NCBI RefSeq assembly: GCF_000379065.1
Contig: NZ_KB900614.1
Coordinates: 1,610,850 to 1,674,849, forward strand
DNA length: 64,000 nucleotides
Origin: Salinispora mooreana
GTDB lineage: Bacteria; Actinomycetota; Actinomycetes; Mycobacteriales; Micromonosporaceae
Direction: 5' to 3'
A program made the position numbers and the translations under genes. This document shows positions 25,683 through 35,165 of the stretch, piece after piece (within the stretch, counting starts at the first letter, position 1; every line of letters starts with the position of its first letter). Below the pieces are notes generated by a model, which was not told the origin of the DNA, ran no database searches, and was given only the letters and a program-made list of their open reading frames with translations.

Positions 25683-26686
25683 CAGGCCGCCACCCACCGC
25701 TCGTCGGGCTGGTCGTCCCACTGGAGGCGGGCCACCGCGTCAAGCACCCGATCCACCGACGGCAGGTGGGTATGCTCCAGCATCGGCGCCGGGTACGGGA
25801 TGTCCAACCCGGCAACCCGCAGCACCGGCGCGTGCAGGGAGTGAAAGCAACGCTCCTGCACCCGCGCGGCGATCTCCGCGCCGACCCCGGCGAAGCCCTG
25901 GGCCTCGTGAACCACCACACACCGGCCTGTCTTCCGCACCGACGCCGCGATCGTGTCGTCGTCGAACGGCACGATCGTCCGCACGTCAACGACTTCAAGG
26001 TTCCAGCCCTCCGCCTGGGCCGCCTCGGCCGCCGCCAGGGCCACCGGCACCGCCGGTCCGTACGCGACCAGGGTGGCGTCAGTGCCCTGATGGCGTACGA
26101 CGGCACGGCCGAACGGCTCGGTCCGAGCTGGCAACTGCGTCTCGGCGCTGGCGAAGTAGAGCTTCTTCGGCTCCAGGAAGACGACCGGGTCCGGATCGTC
26201 GATCGCCGAACGCAGCAGCGAGTAGGCATCGGCCACGGTAGCCGGGGTGACGACCTTCAGACCAGGGGTGTGCGCGTAGTACGCCTCGGAGGAGTCGCAG
26301 TGGTGCTCCACCCCGCCGATGCCGCCAGCGTACGGGATCCGGATGACGATGGGCGCGGTCAGTGCACCCCGGGTGCGGTTGCGCAGCTTCGCCACGTGCG
26401 AGGCGATCTGCTCGAAGGCCGGATACCCGAACGCGTCGAACTGCATCTCCACCACCGGCCGTAGCCCGGACATGGCGAGGCCAACCGCAAAGCCGACGAT
26501 GCCGGCCTCGGCAAGCGGAGTGTCGAAGCAGCGCTTGTCGCCGAAGCGGGCTGCCAGCCCGTCGGTGATCCGGAAGACCCCGCCGAGCTGGCCGACATCC
26601 TCGCCGAAGACGACCACCCGGTCGTCGTCGAGCATCGCGTCGGCGAGCGCGGTGTTGAGCGCCTTCGCCATGGTCATGCTTGCCAT
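25682..26686 (-). CDS. bkdB: Branched-chain 2-oxoacid dehydrogenase E1 beta
   Basis: The 334-residue subunit pairs with E1-alpha to form the thiamine-diphosphate decarboxylase. It carries MAKALNTALADAMLDDDRVVVFGEDVGQLGG (with the Glu that activates the cofactor), FDTPLAEAGIVGFAVGLAMSGLRPVVEMQFDAF and the C-terminal transketolase domain VVHEAQGFAGVGAEIAA. The ATG at 26686 overlaps the E1-alpha stop as TGATG; a GTG three bases earlier is the alternative. In actinomycetes this complex supplies branched starter acyl-CoAs for fatty acids and degrades Val, Leu and Ile. Confidence 0.92.
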   Translation of the reverse strand: MASMTMAKALNTALADAMLDDDRVVVFGEDVGQLGGVFRITDGLAARFGDKRCFDTPLAEAGIVGFAVGLAMSGLRPVVEMQFDAFGYPAFEQIASHVAKLRNRTRGALTAPIVIRIPYAGGIGGVEHHCDSSEAYYAHTPGLKVVTPATVADAYSLLRSAIDDPDPVVFLEPKKLYFASAETQLPARTEPFGRAVVRHQGTDATLVAYGPAVPVALAAAEAAQAEGWNLEVVDVRTIVPFDDDTIAASVRKTGRCVVVHEAQGFAGVGAEIAARVQERCFHSLHAPVLRVAGLDIPYPAPMLEHTHLPSVDRVLDAVARLQWDDQPDERWVAA

Positions 26687-27834
26687 CACCCGGCTCCCTC
26701 CTGGTCAGCGGCCAATTCGGCACGAACCTGCGCGCGCTGTTCGACCAGCTGGGGCGTTGGTTCGGCGTAGACGTGGTCGAAGAGCGTCAACGGGTCAACG
26801 GTCGGCTTGTCGTGCATCCGCTCGCGCAGGTCGGCCGCGTACTCCTCGGCCTGTGCGGCCACCCGCGCCACCGTGGTGTCGTCCAACGCCCCCCGGTCGC
26901 GCAGGTAGGTCTCCAGTCGAACGACCGGGTCCCGGTCCTGCCAGCTCGCCACTTCGTCGGCATCCCGGTAGCGGGCGGCGTCGTCGGCGTTGGTGTGCGG
27001 CTCCATCCGGTAGGTGTGCGCCTCCACCAGGAAGGGGCCGTGGCCGGCACGGGCGTGCGCCACGGCCCGGTTGAGCACCGCGAGGACGGCGACCGGGTCG
27101 TTGCCGTCGACCTGCTCGCTGGGCACGCCATAGCCGACGCCCTTGTACGCGAGACTCGGTGCGGCGGTCTGCCGAGACAGCGGCACGCTGATCGCGTACT
27201 GGTTGTTCTGCACGAAGTAGACGACCGGTGCCTTGAAGACGGCGGCGAAGTTGACCCCCTCGTGGAAGTCGCCCTCGCTGGTGGCACCGTCGCCGAGAAA
27301 GGCCAGTGCCACCGTGTCCCGGCCCTGGTACGCCTCGCCGTGGGCGAGCCCGGCGGCGTGCACACACTGGGTGGCCAGCGGGGTGCACTGCGGGGCGGTG
27401 CGCCGGACGGCCGGATCGTAACCACAGTGCCAGTCCCCACGGAGCAGGGTCAGCACCTCCACCGGGTCGATCCCCCGGGCGGTCAACGCCATCGACTCGC
27501 GATAGGTCGGGAAGACCCAGTCATCGTCGCGCAGCGCGAGGATCGCGCCGACCTGACACGCCTCCTGGCCCCGAGCCGACGGGTAGACGGCGAGTCGACC
27601 CTGTTTGGTCAGGGCGGTGGCCTGCAGGTCAAAGCGGCGGCCGAGCACCATCCGGCGGTACAGCTCGACAAGCACCTCAACCGGGGGCGCCGGGTAGTCG
27701 GGGTGCACCGGTAGCGGGGCGCCGGCGGGGTCGAGCAGGCGAATCTGCTCACTGGCGGGCAGCAGCGGGCGGGCCGGGTCCGGCGGTGCGGCCGGCCGGG
27801 AGTTTCTGCGGACCGCCCGGGGTGTGGTCGTCAC
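26686..27834 (-). CDS. bkdA: Branched-chain 2-oxoacid dehydrogenase E1 alpha
   Basis: The 382-residue subunit binds thiamine diphosphate through ALAFLGDGATSEGDFHEGVNFAAVFKAPVVYFVQNN. SARGQEACQVGAILAL and EAHTYRMEPHTNADDAARYR are further E1-alpha blocks. The open frame extends to 28413, far into the regulator on the other strand, but AGGAGG lies eight bases before the GTG at 27834, which I take as the start (MTTTPRAVRR). It is the first of three overlapping genes and divergent from the Lrp-type regulator, its likely controller. Confidence 0.92.
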   Translation of the reverse strand: MTTTPRAVRRNSRPAAPPDPARPLLPASEQIRLLDPAGAPLPVHPDYPAPPVEVLVELYRRMVLGRRFDLQATALTKQGRLAVYPSARGQEACQVGAILALRDDDWVFPTYRESMALTARGIDPVEVLTLLRGDWHCGYDPAVRRTAPQCTPLATQCVHAAGLAHGEAYQGRDTVALAFLGDGATSEGDFHEGVNFAAVFKAPVVYFVQNNQYAISVPLSRQTAAPSLAYKGVGYGVPSEQVDGNDPVAVLAVLNRAVAHARAGHGPFLVEAHTYRMEPHTNADDAARYRDADEVASWQDRDPVVRLETYLRDRGALDDTTVARVAAQAEEYAADLRERMHDKPTVDPLTLFDHVYAEPTPQLVEQRAQVRAELAADQEGAG

Positions 27835-27939
27835 GGCGGATACCTCCTGGACATCTGGTGCGCCCATGCTCCTGTGGTCGGATGGTTGACTCAAGATCCC
27901 CCGCAAACGCAGGATGGTTGGCCTGGAGGGGGTGCTGCG

Positions 27940-28491
27940 ATGAGCCAAGAGTCCGGCCCAGATAGGGCCTCGACGGCCGGGCCGGGACGATCGGCCCGGC
28001 CACTGGACCATGTGGACCGCCGTATCCTGGCCGAGCTGGTCCGGGACGGACGCACGTCGGTGCGGACCCTCGCCGTACGCCTGCACATCTCCCGGACCAA
28101 CGCATACGCCCGGGTGGAGCGGTTGCTGCGCGACGGTGTGGTCACCGGCTTTCAGGCCCGGGTGGCACCGGAGGCCGCCGGGTTGGGCACCTCGGCGTAC
28201 ATCGCGATCACCATCGAGCAGAACACCTGGCGTGAGGTCTCGGCGGAGCTGGCCCAGGTGCACTACCTGGAGCACGCCGCGCTGGTCGGCGGCGATCACG
28301 ACGTACTCGCTCTGGTCCGGGCCCCGGACAACGCCACGCTGCGAGACGTGGTTCTGACCCGGGTGCAGAGCATCCCCGGAGTGCTCTCCACCCGCACCTG
28401 GCTGGTGTTCCACGAGTTCGACGGCGAGACATCACCCTGGGGCCCGACCGCCTCCCCTCCGCTTCCCGGTCCCGGACGCCCGGGACCCTGA
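27940..28491 (+). CDS. bkdR: Lrp/AsnC-family regulator of the bkd operon
   Basis: The 183-residue regulator has an N-terminal winged helix-turn-helix (DHVDRRILAELVRDGRTSVRTLAVRLHISRTNAYARVERLL) and a C-terminal RAM effector-binding domain (IAITIEQNTWREVSAELAQ and HYLEHAALVGGDHDVLALVRAP). It lies opposite bkdA with about 105 bases between, the usual layout for BkdR. The ATG at 27940 has a GGAGGGG ribosome site. The last 20 codons overlap, tail to tail, the end of the LigD polymerase gene. Confidence 0.87.
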   Translation: MSQESGPDRASTAGPGRSARPLDHVDRRILAELVRDGRTSVRTLAVRLHISRTNAYARVERLLRDGVVTGFQARVAPEAAGLGTSAYIAITIEQNTWREVSAELAQVHYLEHAALVGGDHDVLALVRAPDNATLRDVVLTRVQSIPGVLSTRTWLVFHEFDGETSPWGPTASPPLPGPGRPGP

Positions 28492-29460
28492 ACGCTCTGG
28501 TGGCACCGCCAGCTTCTCCCGGTCGGCCAACTCCAGCAACGGCTCCAGCGAATACGCCCGCTCGTCCAGGCCCGCGTGTGGGTCACCGTGCTCGGTGAAG
28601 CGGGCCGGCATCGTGGTGATGTCGAAGTCCTCCGGCCGGGCATCGTCCAGCTCGGTCCAGGCCACCGGCGCGGAGACCAGCGCCGCCGGGGTGGGCCGGA
28701 TCGAGTACGCCGAGGCCATCGTGTGGTCCCGGGCCATCTGGTTGTAGTCGACGAAGACCGGCCGATCCCGCTGCTCCCGCCACCAGGTGGTGGTGACCAG
28801 GTCGGGTCGGCGGCGCTGGATCTCCCGGCCCAGCGCCAGCACCGCCCGGCGGCAGTCCCCGAAGCCCCACCGTGGCTCGATGGTGAGATAGACGTGTAGT
28901 CCTCGTCCCCCGGTGGTCTTCGGGTAGCCGACCAACCCGAGCTCGTCGAGGAACGCGCGGACCTCGTGCGCCACCGGGACCACCTGGTCAAACCCGACCC
29001 CGGGTAGCGGATCCAGATCAATGCGTAGCTGGTCTGGTCGCTCGACATCACGCCGGGACACCGGCCACGGGTGGAACCGGAGCGTGCCGAGGTTGACCGC
29101 CCAGGCCACCACGGCCAGCTCACTCGGCGCGAGCTCGTCCGCGCTCCGACCGCTTGGGAACGTCAGGTGCGCGGTGCGAACCCAGTCGGGGGCACCCGCC
29201 GGCAGCCGCTTCTGATAGAAGGCGTCACCGCGGTTGTCCGCCCGCGTCGCGATCTTGGCACCGGCGACGACGCCGCGTGGCCACCGCTCGAGCATCGTCG
29301 GCCGGTCCCGCAGGGCGCGCAGGATGCCCTCACCGACGGCCAGAAAGTACCGCACCACATCGAATTTGGTCAGCCCCAACTCGGAAAAGTAGGGCTTGTC
29401 CGGGTTGGAGACGCGGACCAGCCGCCGTCCCACCCGGATCTGCTCGGCCGGCGTCGCCAC
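28432..29460 (-). CDS. Stand-alone LigD-type primase-polymerase
   Basis: The 342-residue protein matches the polymerase domain of LigD without ligase or phosphoesterase domains. Such PolDoms add ribonucleotides or fill gaps during Ku-dependent end joining. Visible blocks are [41 protein letters not shown], the metal-binding [20 protein letters not shown] and [29 protein letters not shown] chose the GTG at 29460 ([10 protein letters not shown]); the GTG at 29466 is possible. Its C-terminal 19 codons overlap bkdR convergently. No ku gene is in the window. Confidence 0.87.
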   Translation of the reverse strand: MATPAEQIRVGRRLVRVSNPDKPYFSELGLTKFDVVRYFLAVGEGILRALRDRPTMLERWPRGVVAGAKIATRADNRGDAFYQKRLPAGAPDWVRTAHLTFPSGRSADELAPSELAVVAWAVNLGTLRFHPWPVSRRDVERPDQLRIDLDPLPGVGFDQVVPVAHEVRAFLDELGLVGYPKTTGGRGLHVYLTIEPRWGFGDCRRAVLALGREIQRRRPDLVTTTWWREQRDRPVFVDYNQMARDHTMASAYSIRPTPAALVSAPVAWTELDDARPEDFDITTMPARFTEHGDPHAGLDERAYSLEPLLELADREKLAVPPERSGSRASGTGKRRGGGRAPG

Positions 29461-29549
29461 GCCCACACCGTAGCCGTGATCCGGACGTGCACAGGGTCGG
29501 ACGCGCATCGCCAGCCGCGCGGATCCGGCAACCCCGGCGAGGGAGCGGG

Positions 29550-30431
29550 CTACCAGGCGGTGGGTGGCGACCCTGCCGGCGCCGGCAGGATCCGGCGCGG
29601 CTGTCCCAGTGGCCCGCTCCGTCGCCGCCACTCCCGGGGGTAGCCCACCGACACCTCCTCGAAGCGCACCCCGTCGTACCAGGTGGTGCGCGGGATGTGG
29701 AGGTGGCCATAGACCACCGCGACCGCCTCGAAGCGCTGATGCCAGTCGGCCGTCGCCTCGGTGCCGCACCACTGCGCGAAGATCGGGTAGCGGAGAATGC
29801 GGGTGGGTTCGCGCCGCAGCGGCCAGTGGTTCATCAGGACCGTCGGAAGCGCCGGGTCCCGCTCCGCCAGCCGCCGGGCCGTCCCGGCGACTCGGGCGGC
29901 GCACCAGGCCGATCGGCTCTCGTACGGGTCAGGGTGCAGCAGGTACTCGTCGGTACAGACGATCCCGGTCCGGTACGCCTCGGCGAGTGCCGCCTGCGAC
30001 GTGTCGAGGCCCTCGGGGCGCCAGCTGTAGTCGTAGAGCAGGAACAGCGGTGCCACCGTGACCGGGCCGCCGGGCCCCTCCCACACCGGGTATGGGTCCT
30101 CCGGCGTGACAACACCGAGCTCTCGGCAGAGTTCGACCAGGTGGGCGTAGCGGGCGGCGCCGCGCAGGGGCACCGGGTCGGCCGGCAGGCTCCACAGCTC
30201 GTGGTTGCCGGGCGACCAGAGCACCTTGGCGAACCGGGCAGTCAGCAGCCGCAGCGCCCATTCAACCTGCGCGACCGTGTCTCCCACGTCGCCGGCGACC
30301 AACAGCCAGTCCGCCGGCGACTCCGGGCGGAGCTGCTCGACGACCGTCCGGTTCTCTGCGTGCCGCACGTGCAGATCGCTGATTGCGAGCAGACTCCCCC
30401 GATCGTCCGCCCGATCGCCCGGCCACGTCAT
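29550..30431 (-). CDS. Calcineurin-like metallophosphoesterase
   Basis: The 293-residue enzyme has the metallophosphoesterase motif set: [29 protein letters not shown], a distal [10 protein letters not shown] and [10 protein letters not shown], which together bind two metal ions. The substrate is unknown; a nucleotide or phosphoprotein is possible. There is no signal peptide, so it is cytoplasmic. The ATG at 30431 has no ribosome site but has a TAAGAT box six bases upstream, suggesting a leaderless transcript. Confidence 0.87.
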   Translation of the reverse strand: MTWPGDRADDRGSLLAISDLHVRHAENRTVVEQLRPESPADWLLVAGDVGDTVAQVEWALRLLTARFAKVLWSPGNHELWSLPADPVPLRGAARYAHLVELCRELGVVTPEDPYPVWEGPGGPVTVAPLFLLYDYSWRPEGLDTSQAALAEAYRTGIVCTDEYLLHPDPYESRSAWCAARVAGTARRLAERDPALPTVLMNHWPLRREPTRILRYPIFAQWCGTEATADWHQRFEAVAVVYGHLHIPRTTWYDGVRFEEVSVGYPREWRRRSGPLGQPRRILPAPAGSPPTAW

Positions 30432-30437
30432 ATTCCG

Positions 30438-30443
30438 ATCTTA
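30438..30443 (-). promoter_or_regulatory. Candidate -10 element of a leaderless phosphoesterase mRNA
   Basis: TAAGAT on the minus strand ends six bases before the phosphoesterase ATG and there is no Shine-Dalgarno sequence. The arrangement is identical to that before the TetR gene at 52940. Confidence 0.5.
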
Positions 30444-30549
30444 GCCGCGCTCTCCATCGCCGTCGATCTTCGATTCGGCTCCCGGCCGGCCGCGCAGGGC
30501 GGACGAACGGGTGCCGGCGCCGCAGAAGCGAAACCGGTAGGATCCCCTC

Positions 30550-30628
30550 GGGTCGGGACTGGCGCGATTTGGGATGGAGCACCATCGGGGAACGACCCAT
30601 CACGAGGACGCACGCCGAGCGCCTGGGC
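30550..30628 (+). ncRNA. ZTP (pfl-type) riboswitch upstream of glyA
   Basis: The glyA leader contains GGGTCGGGACTGGCG (30550-30564), CATCGGGGAACGACCC (30583-30598) and GCCTGGGC (30621-30628), the three conserved blocks of the pfl RNA that binds ZTP/AICAR-monophosphate. GGGTCG pairs with CGACCC, and ATGGAGCACCAT forms the internal hairpin. ZTP builds up when 10-formyl-tetrahydrofolate is short, and these RNAs switch on one-carbon genes such as glyA. Downstream, CCTGG and CCTCC within the aptamer's 3' end are complementary to the CCAGGAGG ribosome site (30651-30658), suggesting control of translation. Confidence 0.9.
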
Positions 30629-30662
30629 CTCCACACGTCCACCGGGTTTACCAGGAGGTCAC

Positions 30663-32099
30663 ATGTCGGGTAACGCCGAGTCCACCGCCTATCGCAGCGC
30701 ACTCGAGGTGATCGGTGCCGTCGAGCCGCGAGTCGCCAATGCCATCCGCGCCGAGCTGGCCGACCAGCGTGAGTCGCTCAAGCTGATCGCCAGCGAGAAC
30801 TACGCCTCCCCCGCGACGCTGCTGGCCATGGGCAACTGGTTCAGCGACAAGTACGCCGAAGGTACGGTCGGCCGTCGCTTCTACGCCGGCTGCCAGAACG
30901 TCGACACCGTCGAGGCACTCGCCGCCGAGCACGCCCGGGAGTTGTTCGGATCGCCGTACGCCTACGTGCAGCCGCACTCGGGGATCGACGCCAACCTGGT
31001 CGCCTTCTGGGCGGTCCTCGCCGACCGGATCGAGTCACCCACGCTCACGCGTGCCCAGGCCCGGCACGTCAACGACCTCACCGAGGCCGACTGGTTCGCC
31101 CTGCGCCGTGAGTTGGGTAACCAACGGATGCTGGGCATGTCGCTGGACGCGGGGGGTCACCTCACCCACGGCTTCCGGCCAAACATCTCCGGCAAGATGT
31201 TCGACCAGCGCAGCTACGGCACCGACCCGGAGACCGGGCTGATCGACTATGACCGGGTCGCCGAGGCGGCCCGCGAGTTCAAGCCGCTGATCCTCGTCGG
31301 CGGCTACTCGGCGTACCCCCGGAAGGTCAATTTCCGAATCCTGCGGGAGATCGCCGACTCGGTCGGTGCCACCTTCATGGTGGACATGGCCCACTTCGCC
31401 GGGTTGGTCGCCGGCAAGGTCTTCACCGGTGACTTCGACCCGGTTCCGCATGCGCACATCGTGACCTCCACCACACACAAGTCGTTGCGCGGGCCCCGCG
31501 GCGGCCTGGTGCTCTGCGGTCCCGAGCTCGCCGAGCAGGTCGACCGGGGCTGCCCGATGGTGCTCGGCGGCCCGCTGCCGCAGGTGATGGCCGCCAAGGC
31601 GGTCGCGCTCGCCGAGGCCCGGCGTCCCGACTTCGTCGACTACGCTGGGCGAATCGTCGCCAACGCGCAGGCCCTGGCCGACGGGTTGCAGCGTCGGGGC
31701 GCGAAGCTGGTCACCGGTGGAACCGACAACCACCTGGCGCTGATCGACGTAACGGGGTACGGGCTCACCGGCCGGCAGGCCGAGCAGGCGCTCCTCGACT
31801 CGGGCGTCGTCACCAACCGCAACGCGATCCCGCAGGACCCGAACGGCGCCTGGTACACCTCCGGGATCCGGGTCGGTACGCCGGCGTTGACCACCCGGGG
31901 TTTCGGCACCGCGGAGTTGGATGCCACCGCCGAGCTGATCCACACCGTCCTGAGCCGGACCTCGCCCGGGACGAACGCCGACGGCACCGCCTCGAAGGCG
32001 AAGTACGTGCTGGACCCGGGCGTCGCCGACCGAGTCGGCAAGCAGGCCAGCGACCTGCTCACCGGCTTCCCCCTCTACCCCGCCATCGACCTCGGCTAG
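30663..32099 (+). CDS. glyA: Serine hydroxymethyltransferase
   Basis: GlyA converts serine and tetrahydrofolate to glycine and methylene-tetrahydrofolate. The 478-residue protein shows [43 protein letters not shown], the PLP-binding lysine in [15 protein letters not shown], and [17 protein letters not shown] near the end. It is longer than the usual 420 residues, with an insert around [22 protein letters not shown], a known actinobacterial variant. The start at 30663 has a perfect AGGAGG site; the very long open frame upstream is a chance extension. Expression should respond to folate shortage through the ZTP riboswitch in its leader. Confidence 0.95.
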   Translation: MSGNAESTAYRSALEVIGAVEPRVANAIRAELADQRESLKLIASENYASPATLLAMGNWFSDKYAEGTVGRRFYAGCQNVDTVEALAAEHARELFGSPYAYVQPHSGIDANLVAFWAVLADRIESPTLTRAQARHVNDLTEADWFALRRELGNQRMLGMSLDAGGHLTHGFRPNISGKMFDQRSYGTDPETGLIDYDRVAEAAREFKPLILVGGYSAYPRKVNFRILREIADSVGATFMVDMAHFAGLVAGKVFTGDFDPVPHAHIVTSTTHKSLRGPRGGLVLCGPELAEQVDRGCPMVLGGPLPQVMAAKAVALAEARRPDFVDYAGRIVANAQALADGLQRRGAKLVTGGTDNHLALIDVTGYGLTGRQAEQALLDSGVVTNRNAIPQDPNGAWYTSGIRVGTPALTTRGFGTAELDATAELIHTVLSRTSPGTNADGTASKAKYVLDPGVADRVGKQASDLLTGFPLYPAIDLG

Positions 32100-32122
32100 C
32101 CCGCCGCACCTCGATCGCCACG

Positions 32123-32923
32123 TCAGCTCACGGTGGTGTCCTCCGACCAGCTACTCCGGTAGAGGGTTCCCCGGCCCTGCGGGTCGGGGACACCATCGAC
32201 AGGTGGCATCGACGCCGGGAACTCGTCCTCCGGCCCGTTGGGCCGCACTCCCCCGGTCGTCCGGGACCGGCGGAGCCGGGTGACGACGAACCAGACGAGC
32301 CCCGCCACGCAGGCCAGGATGACGACGTTCTGGAGAATACCGGCGTACTCCTCGACCAGGTGCCAGTTGTCACCGAGCAGGTACCCGGCCATGACGAAGG
32401 TGGTGTTCCAGATCAGACTGCCCAAGGTGGTGTAGACGACGAAGGTCCACACCGGCATTCGCTCCACCCCGGCTGGAATCGAGATCATGCTTCGGAAGAT
32501 CGGAATCATCCGACCGAAGAACACCGCCTTGACGCCGTGCCGGAGAAACCACTCTTCGGTCTTGTCAACGTCGCTCAACTTCACCAGCGGAAGCCGGGCG
32601 GCGATGGCTCGCATCCGGTCCCGGCCCAGTGCCGCACCGATGTAGTACAGCGCGAGCGCGCCCACCAGCGAACCCAGCGTGGTCCAGAAGATCGCGCTGA
32701 TGACGCTCATCCGCCCCTGCCCGGCAACGAACCCGGCCAGGGGAAGGATCACCTCGCTGGGAATCGGCGGGAAGAGGTTCTCCAGCCCCACGGCGAGGCC
32801 GGCGCCGGGCCCGCCCAGCCGTTCCACCAGCCCGGTCACGTGCCCGACCAGGCCGTCCTGCGGGGGTTCAGTCTGGTTGGCGGTGGTACTGGCGGAGAGG
32901 AGGGCGTACACGGTTCGAGGCAT
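32123..32923 (-). CDS. DedA-family membrane protein
   Basis: The 266-residue protein has the DedA (SNARE-associated) core: GLENLFPPIPSEVILPLAGFVAG, ALALYYIGAALGRDRM, FFGRMIPIFRSMISIPAGVERMPVWTF and WNTTFVMAGYLLGDNW, with the membrane-embedded acidic and Arg residues typical of the family. DedA proteins flip or transport lipid carriers such as undecaprenyl phosphate. A charged cytoplasmic tail of about 50 residues follows the last helix. It converges with glyA. Confidence 0.9.
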   Translation of the reverse strand: MPRTVYALLSASTTANQTEPPQDGLVGHVTGLVERLGGPGAGLAVGLENLFPPIPSEVILPLAGFVAGQGRMSVISAIFWTTLGSLVGALALYYIGAALGRDRMRAIAARLPLVKLSDVDKTEEWFLRHGVKAVFFGRMIPIFRSMISIPAGVERMPVWTFVVYTTLGSLIWNTTFVMAGYLLGDNWHLVEEYAGILQNVVILACVAGLVWFVVTRLRRSRTTGGVRPNGPEDEFPASMPPVDGVPDPQGRGTLYRSSWSEDTTVS

Positions 32924-33009
32924 GGGCTATACGGTACGAACTCCGCCTGAGGGCGCGCCCAGGCGGTCGGCGGTACCCAGGTGACGAGATCGAGCGGGCC
33001 GGCGCCACG

Positions 33010-33897
33010 TCAGACCGATGGCAGGTCGGCCAGGATCTGGCCGAGGAGTTCCGGCGTACGCTCCGGCGGCTCCGCCTCCACGCAGAGCCGCTCCATCGCC
33101 AACGCGTAAAACTCCAGATCTTCCCGCTTGTCGAGGTAGAGGGCGCTGGTGAGCTGCTCAATGTAGACCACGTCGGGCAGCTCCTGGTCACCGAAGCGCA
33201 GGATGGAGAAGGCACCGCCCGCGGCGGCATGCCCGCCGGCGGCGAACGGTACGACCTGGAGCCGCACGTTCGGCAACCTCGTCGCCTCGATCAGCGCCGA
33301 AAGCTGCTGCCGCATGACCGCCGCGCCGCCGATCGGCCGGCGCAGGGCCGCCTCGTCCACCACGGCCCACAGCCGCGGCGGATCCTCCCCGTGCAGCACC
33401 TCCTGCCGCCGCATCCGCAGGGTGACCCGACGGTCAATCTCCGTCGCCGCGGCGCGGCTGTGCCCCAGGAGCACGACCGCCCGGGCGTACTCCTCGGTCT
33501 GGAGCAGGCCGGGCACGAACTGGAGCTCGTACGTGCGGATCAGGGCCGCTGCCGCCTCCAGCCCGAGGTACGCCTGGAACCAGGACGGCAGCACGTCACC
33601 GTACCGGTGCCACCAACCGGGGCTGTTCGCGTCCCGGGCAAGATGGAGCAGGGCGTCCCGCTCCGTGGGGTCGGTGATGCCGTAGAGGGTCAGCAGATCG
33701 GCGACATCGCGTTCCTTGAAGCCGACCCGCCCCAGCTCCATTCTGCTGATCTTCGACTCAGAGGCCCGAATCTCCCAGCCCGCGCCCTCCCGGGTCACCC
33801 CGCAGGTCTCTCGTAACCGGCGCAGTTGCGCGCCGAGCATCATCCGCAGGACGGTGGGGCCAGCCGATGACCCCCCCTCAACGGGCATCGTCGCCAC
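33010..33897 (-). CDS. Scr1-family XRE regulator (HTH plus DUF5753)
   Basis: The 295-residue protein has an N-terminal helix-turn-helix (LGAQLRRLRETCGVTREGAGWEIRASESKISRMELGR) and a C-terminal DUF5753 domain (YLGLEAAAALIRTYELQFVPGLLQTEEYARAVV, VVPFAAGGHAAAGGAFSILRF, PDVVYIEQLTSALYLD). Such regulators are abundant in sporulating actinomycetes and normally pair with a small DUF397 protein, present here just upstream. GGAGGGG supports the GTG start at 33897. Confidence 0.87.
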   Translation of the reverse strand: MATMPVEGGSSAGPTVLRMMLGAQLRRLRETCGVTREGAGWEIRASESKISRMELGRVGFKERDVADLLTLYGITDPTERDALLHLARDANSPGWWHRYGDVLPSWFQAYLGLEAAAALIRTYELQFVPGLLQTEEYARAVVLLGHSRAAATEIDRRVTLRMRRQEVLHGEDPPRLWAVVDEAALRRPIGGAAVMRQQLSALIEATRLPNVRLQVVPFAAGGHAAAGGAFSILRFGDQELPDVVYIEQLTSALYLDKREDLEFYALAMERLCVEAEPPERTPELLGQILADLPSV

Positions 33898-34015
33898 TGC
33901 CGCCCCTCCGTTTGCTGGACCGCGCCGGGCCGGGCCTGACCCTGTCGCCGAGTCAGCATGCCATGGACCGTCGGTAAGGGGAATTGGTCCCGGCGGCGCG
34001 GCGTGGATCAGTGGA

Positions 34016-34255
34016 TCAATGGATCAGGTGATCGAAGTCACCGTCCCGGGCGCCGAGCACGAAGGCCGCGATCTCGTCCACGGTATAGATCAGGGCGGGG
34101 CCGTCGGGGTGCCGAGAGTTGCGAACGGCGATGCCCGCACCATCGGGAAGTTCGGCCAGCTCGACGCAGTTGCCGCTGGGGTTGCTACGCCGGCTCTTCT
34201 GCCACCGCAACGGCGGTAGCTCGGGGATGGGAACGCCATTCGGTAGCGGCTGCAT
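34016..34255 (-). CDS. DUF397 small protein, partner of the Scr1-type regulator
   Basis: This 79-residue protein contains the DUF397 signature: LRWQKSRRSNPSGNCVELAELPDG, IAVRNSRHPDGPALIYTVDEIAAFVLGARDGDFDHLI. DUF397 proteins are thought to bind and counteract the neighbouring XRE regulator, much like a toxin-antitoxin or anti-activator pair. I chose the ATG at 34255 (MQPLPNGVP) because AGAAGGG lies five bases upstream; the ATG at 34273 is possible. It precedes the regulator gene in the same direction with 118 bases between. Confidence 0.85.
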   Translation of the reverse strand: MQPLPNGVPIPELPPLRWQKSRRSNPSGNCVELAELPDGAGIAVRNSRHPDGPALIYTVDEIAAFVLGARDGDFDHLIH

Positions 34256-34490
34256 GTGCGCCCTTCTCGTCATGCATCCGTCCACATCGCAGCCCAAGCG
34301 GGTGCGGTGTGGACAGAGAGGCTCCTGCACGTGCATCTGCTATTGCATCTGCATCGGACAGAGAGCATGATAGCCGACAGGAGTGGTGTCGATCCGCTTA
34401 CCTTTAGTCACCTTTACTGGGCGACGACCAGGGCAGATACGGTTCGGTGACCGTCGGCTATGCCGGGGCATCGGTGTGACGGGAGGACTC

Positions 34491-35138
34491 ATGCCGGATC
34501 CGCTGACGATCGCGTCCGGCGTCTGCGCCGCGGGCGCCCTCGTCTCGTCCTGGCAGCTGCACCGCCGGGCGGTGCGGGCCGAGACGGAGATCGCCGTCCT
34601 CCAGGCCGAACTCGCCGCCGAACGCCACGCGGCCAGCCACGACCCGCTCACCGGCCTGCCCAACCGACGCGCCTTTCATCGACTGGCCGCCGCCCTGCTG
34701 ACTCGAGCGGACGGGCGACCACTGATCGCCGTCGTCCTCGATCTCGACGACTTCAAACAGATCAACGATCGGTACGGGCACGCCGCCGGTGACCAGGTAT
34801 TGGTCAACGTCGCCCAACGGCTCGCCGACTTCGCCGGGGACGACCCGGTCGCCCGGCTCGGCGGGGATGAATTCGCCGGGCTGCTCACCGCCCCCGAGGT
34901 CGAGCGGCGATGGCTTGAGCACGCCACCCGCCGGCTGCACGACGTCCTCGCCGCACCGATCCGGCTGCACTCGGCAAGCGTGCGAGTGACAGCCTCCGTC
35001 GGGTTGGCGCCGGTCACCTGCCCCGCTCAGCTCTCCGAGGCGCTGGACCGGGCCGACGCCGCGATGTACCGGGCGAAGAGCATCGACTCGCCCCACCTCC
35101 GCCAGCTCCTCGACAGCGCGAGCAGCGGCGACCGCTGA
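34491..35138 (+). CDS. GGDEF-domain diguanylate cyclase
   Basis: The 215-residue protein has a short N-terminal hydrophobic stretch (LTIASGVCAAGALVSSWQL) and a coiled segment (AETEIAVLQAELAAERHAAS), then a full GGDEF domain: HDPLTGLPNRRAF, VVLDLDDFKQINDRYGHAAGDQVL, the intact signature ARLGGDEFAGLL, and AMYRAKS. It probably makes c-di-GMP, a regulator of development in actinomycetes. I see no clear RxxD inhibitory site before GGDEF. GGGAGG precedes the ATG at 34491. There is no EAL partner nearby. Confidence 0.87.
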   Translation: MPDPLTIASGVCAAGALVSSWQLHRRAVRAETEIAVLQAELAAERHAASHDPLTGLPNRRAFHRLAAALLTRADGRPLIAVVLDLDDFKQINDRYGHAAGDQVLVNVAQRLADFAGDDPVARLGGDEFAGLLTAPEVERRWLEHATRRLHDVLAAPIRLHSASVRVTASVGLAPVTCPAQLSEALDRADAAMYRAKSIDSPHLRQLLDSASSGDR

Positions 35139-35165
35139 GCGGCCAGCCACCCCGCCCAGTGGTCG

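Noticed and set aside
27835..28413. Extension of E1-alpha into bkdR
   Set aside because: A strong AGGAGG site precedes the GTG at 27834 and the upstream part is the antisense of the regulator.
29154..30662. N-terminal extension of glyA across the upstream 1.5 kb
   Set aside because: It overlaps real genes on the other strand and the ZTP riboswitch; SHMT homology and a perfect ribosome site place the start at 30663.
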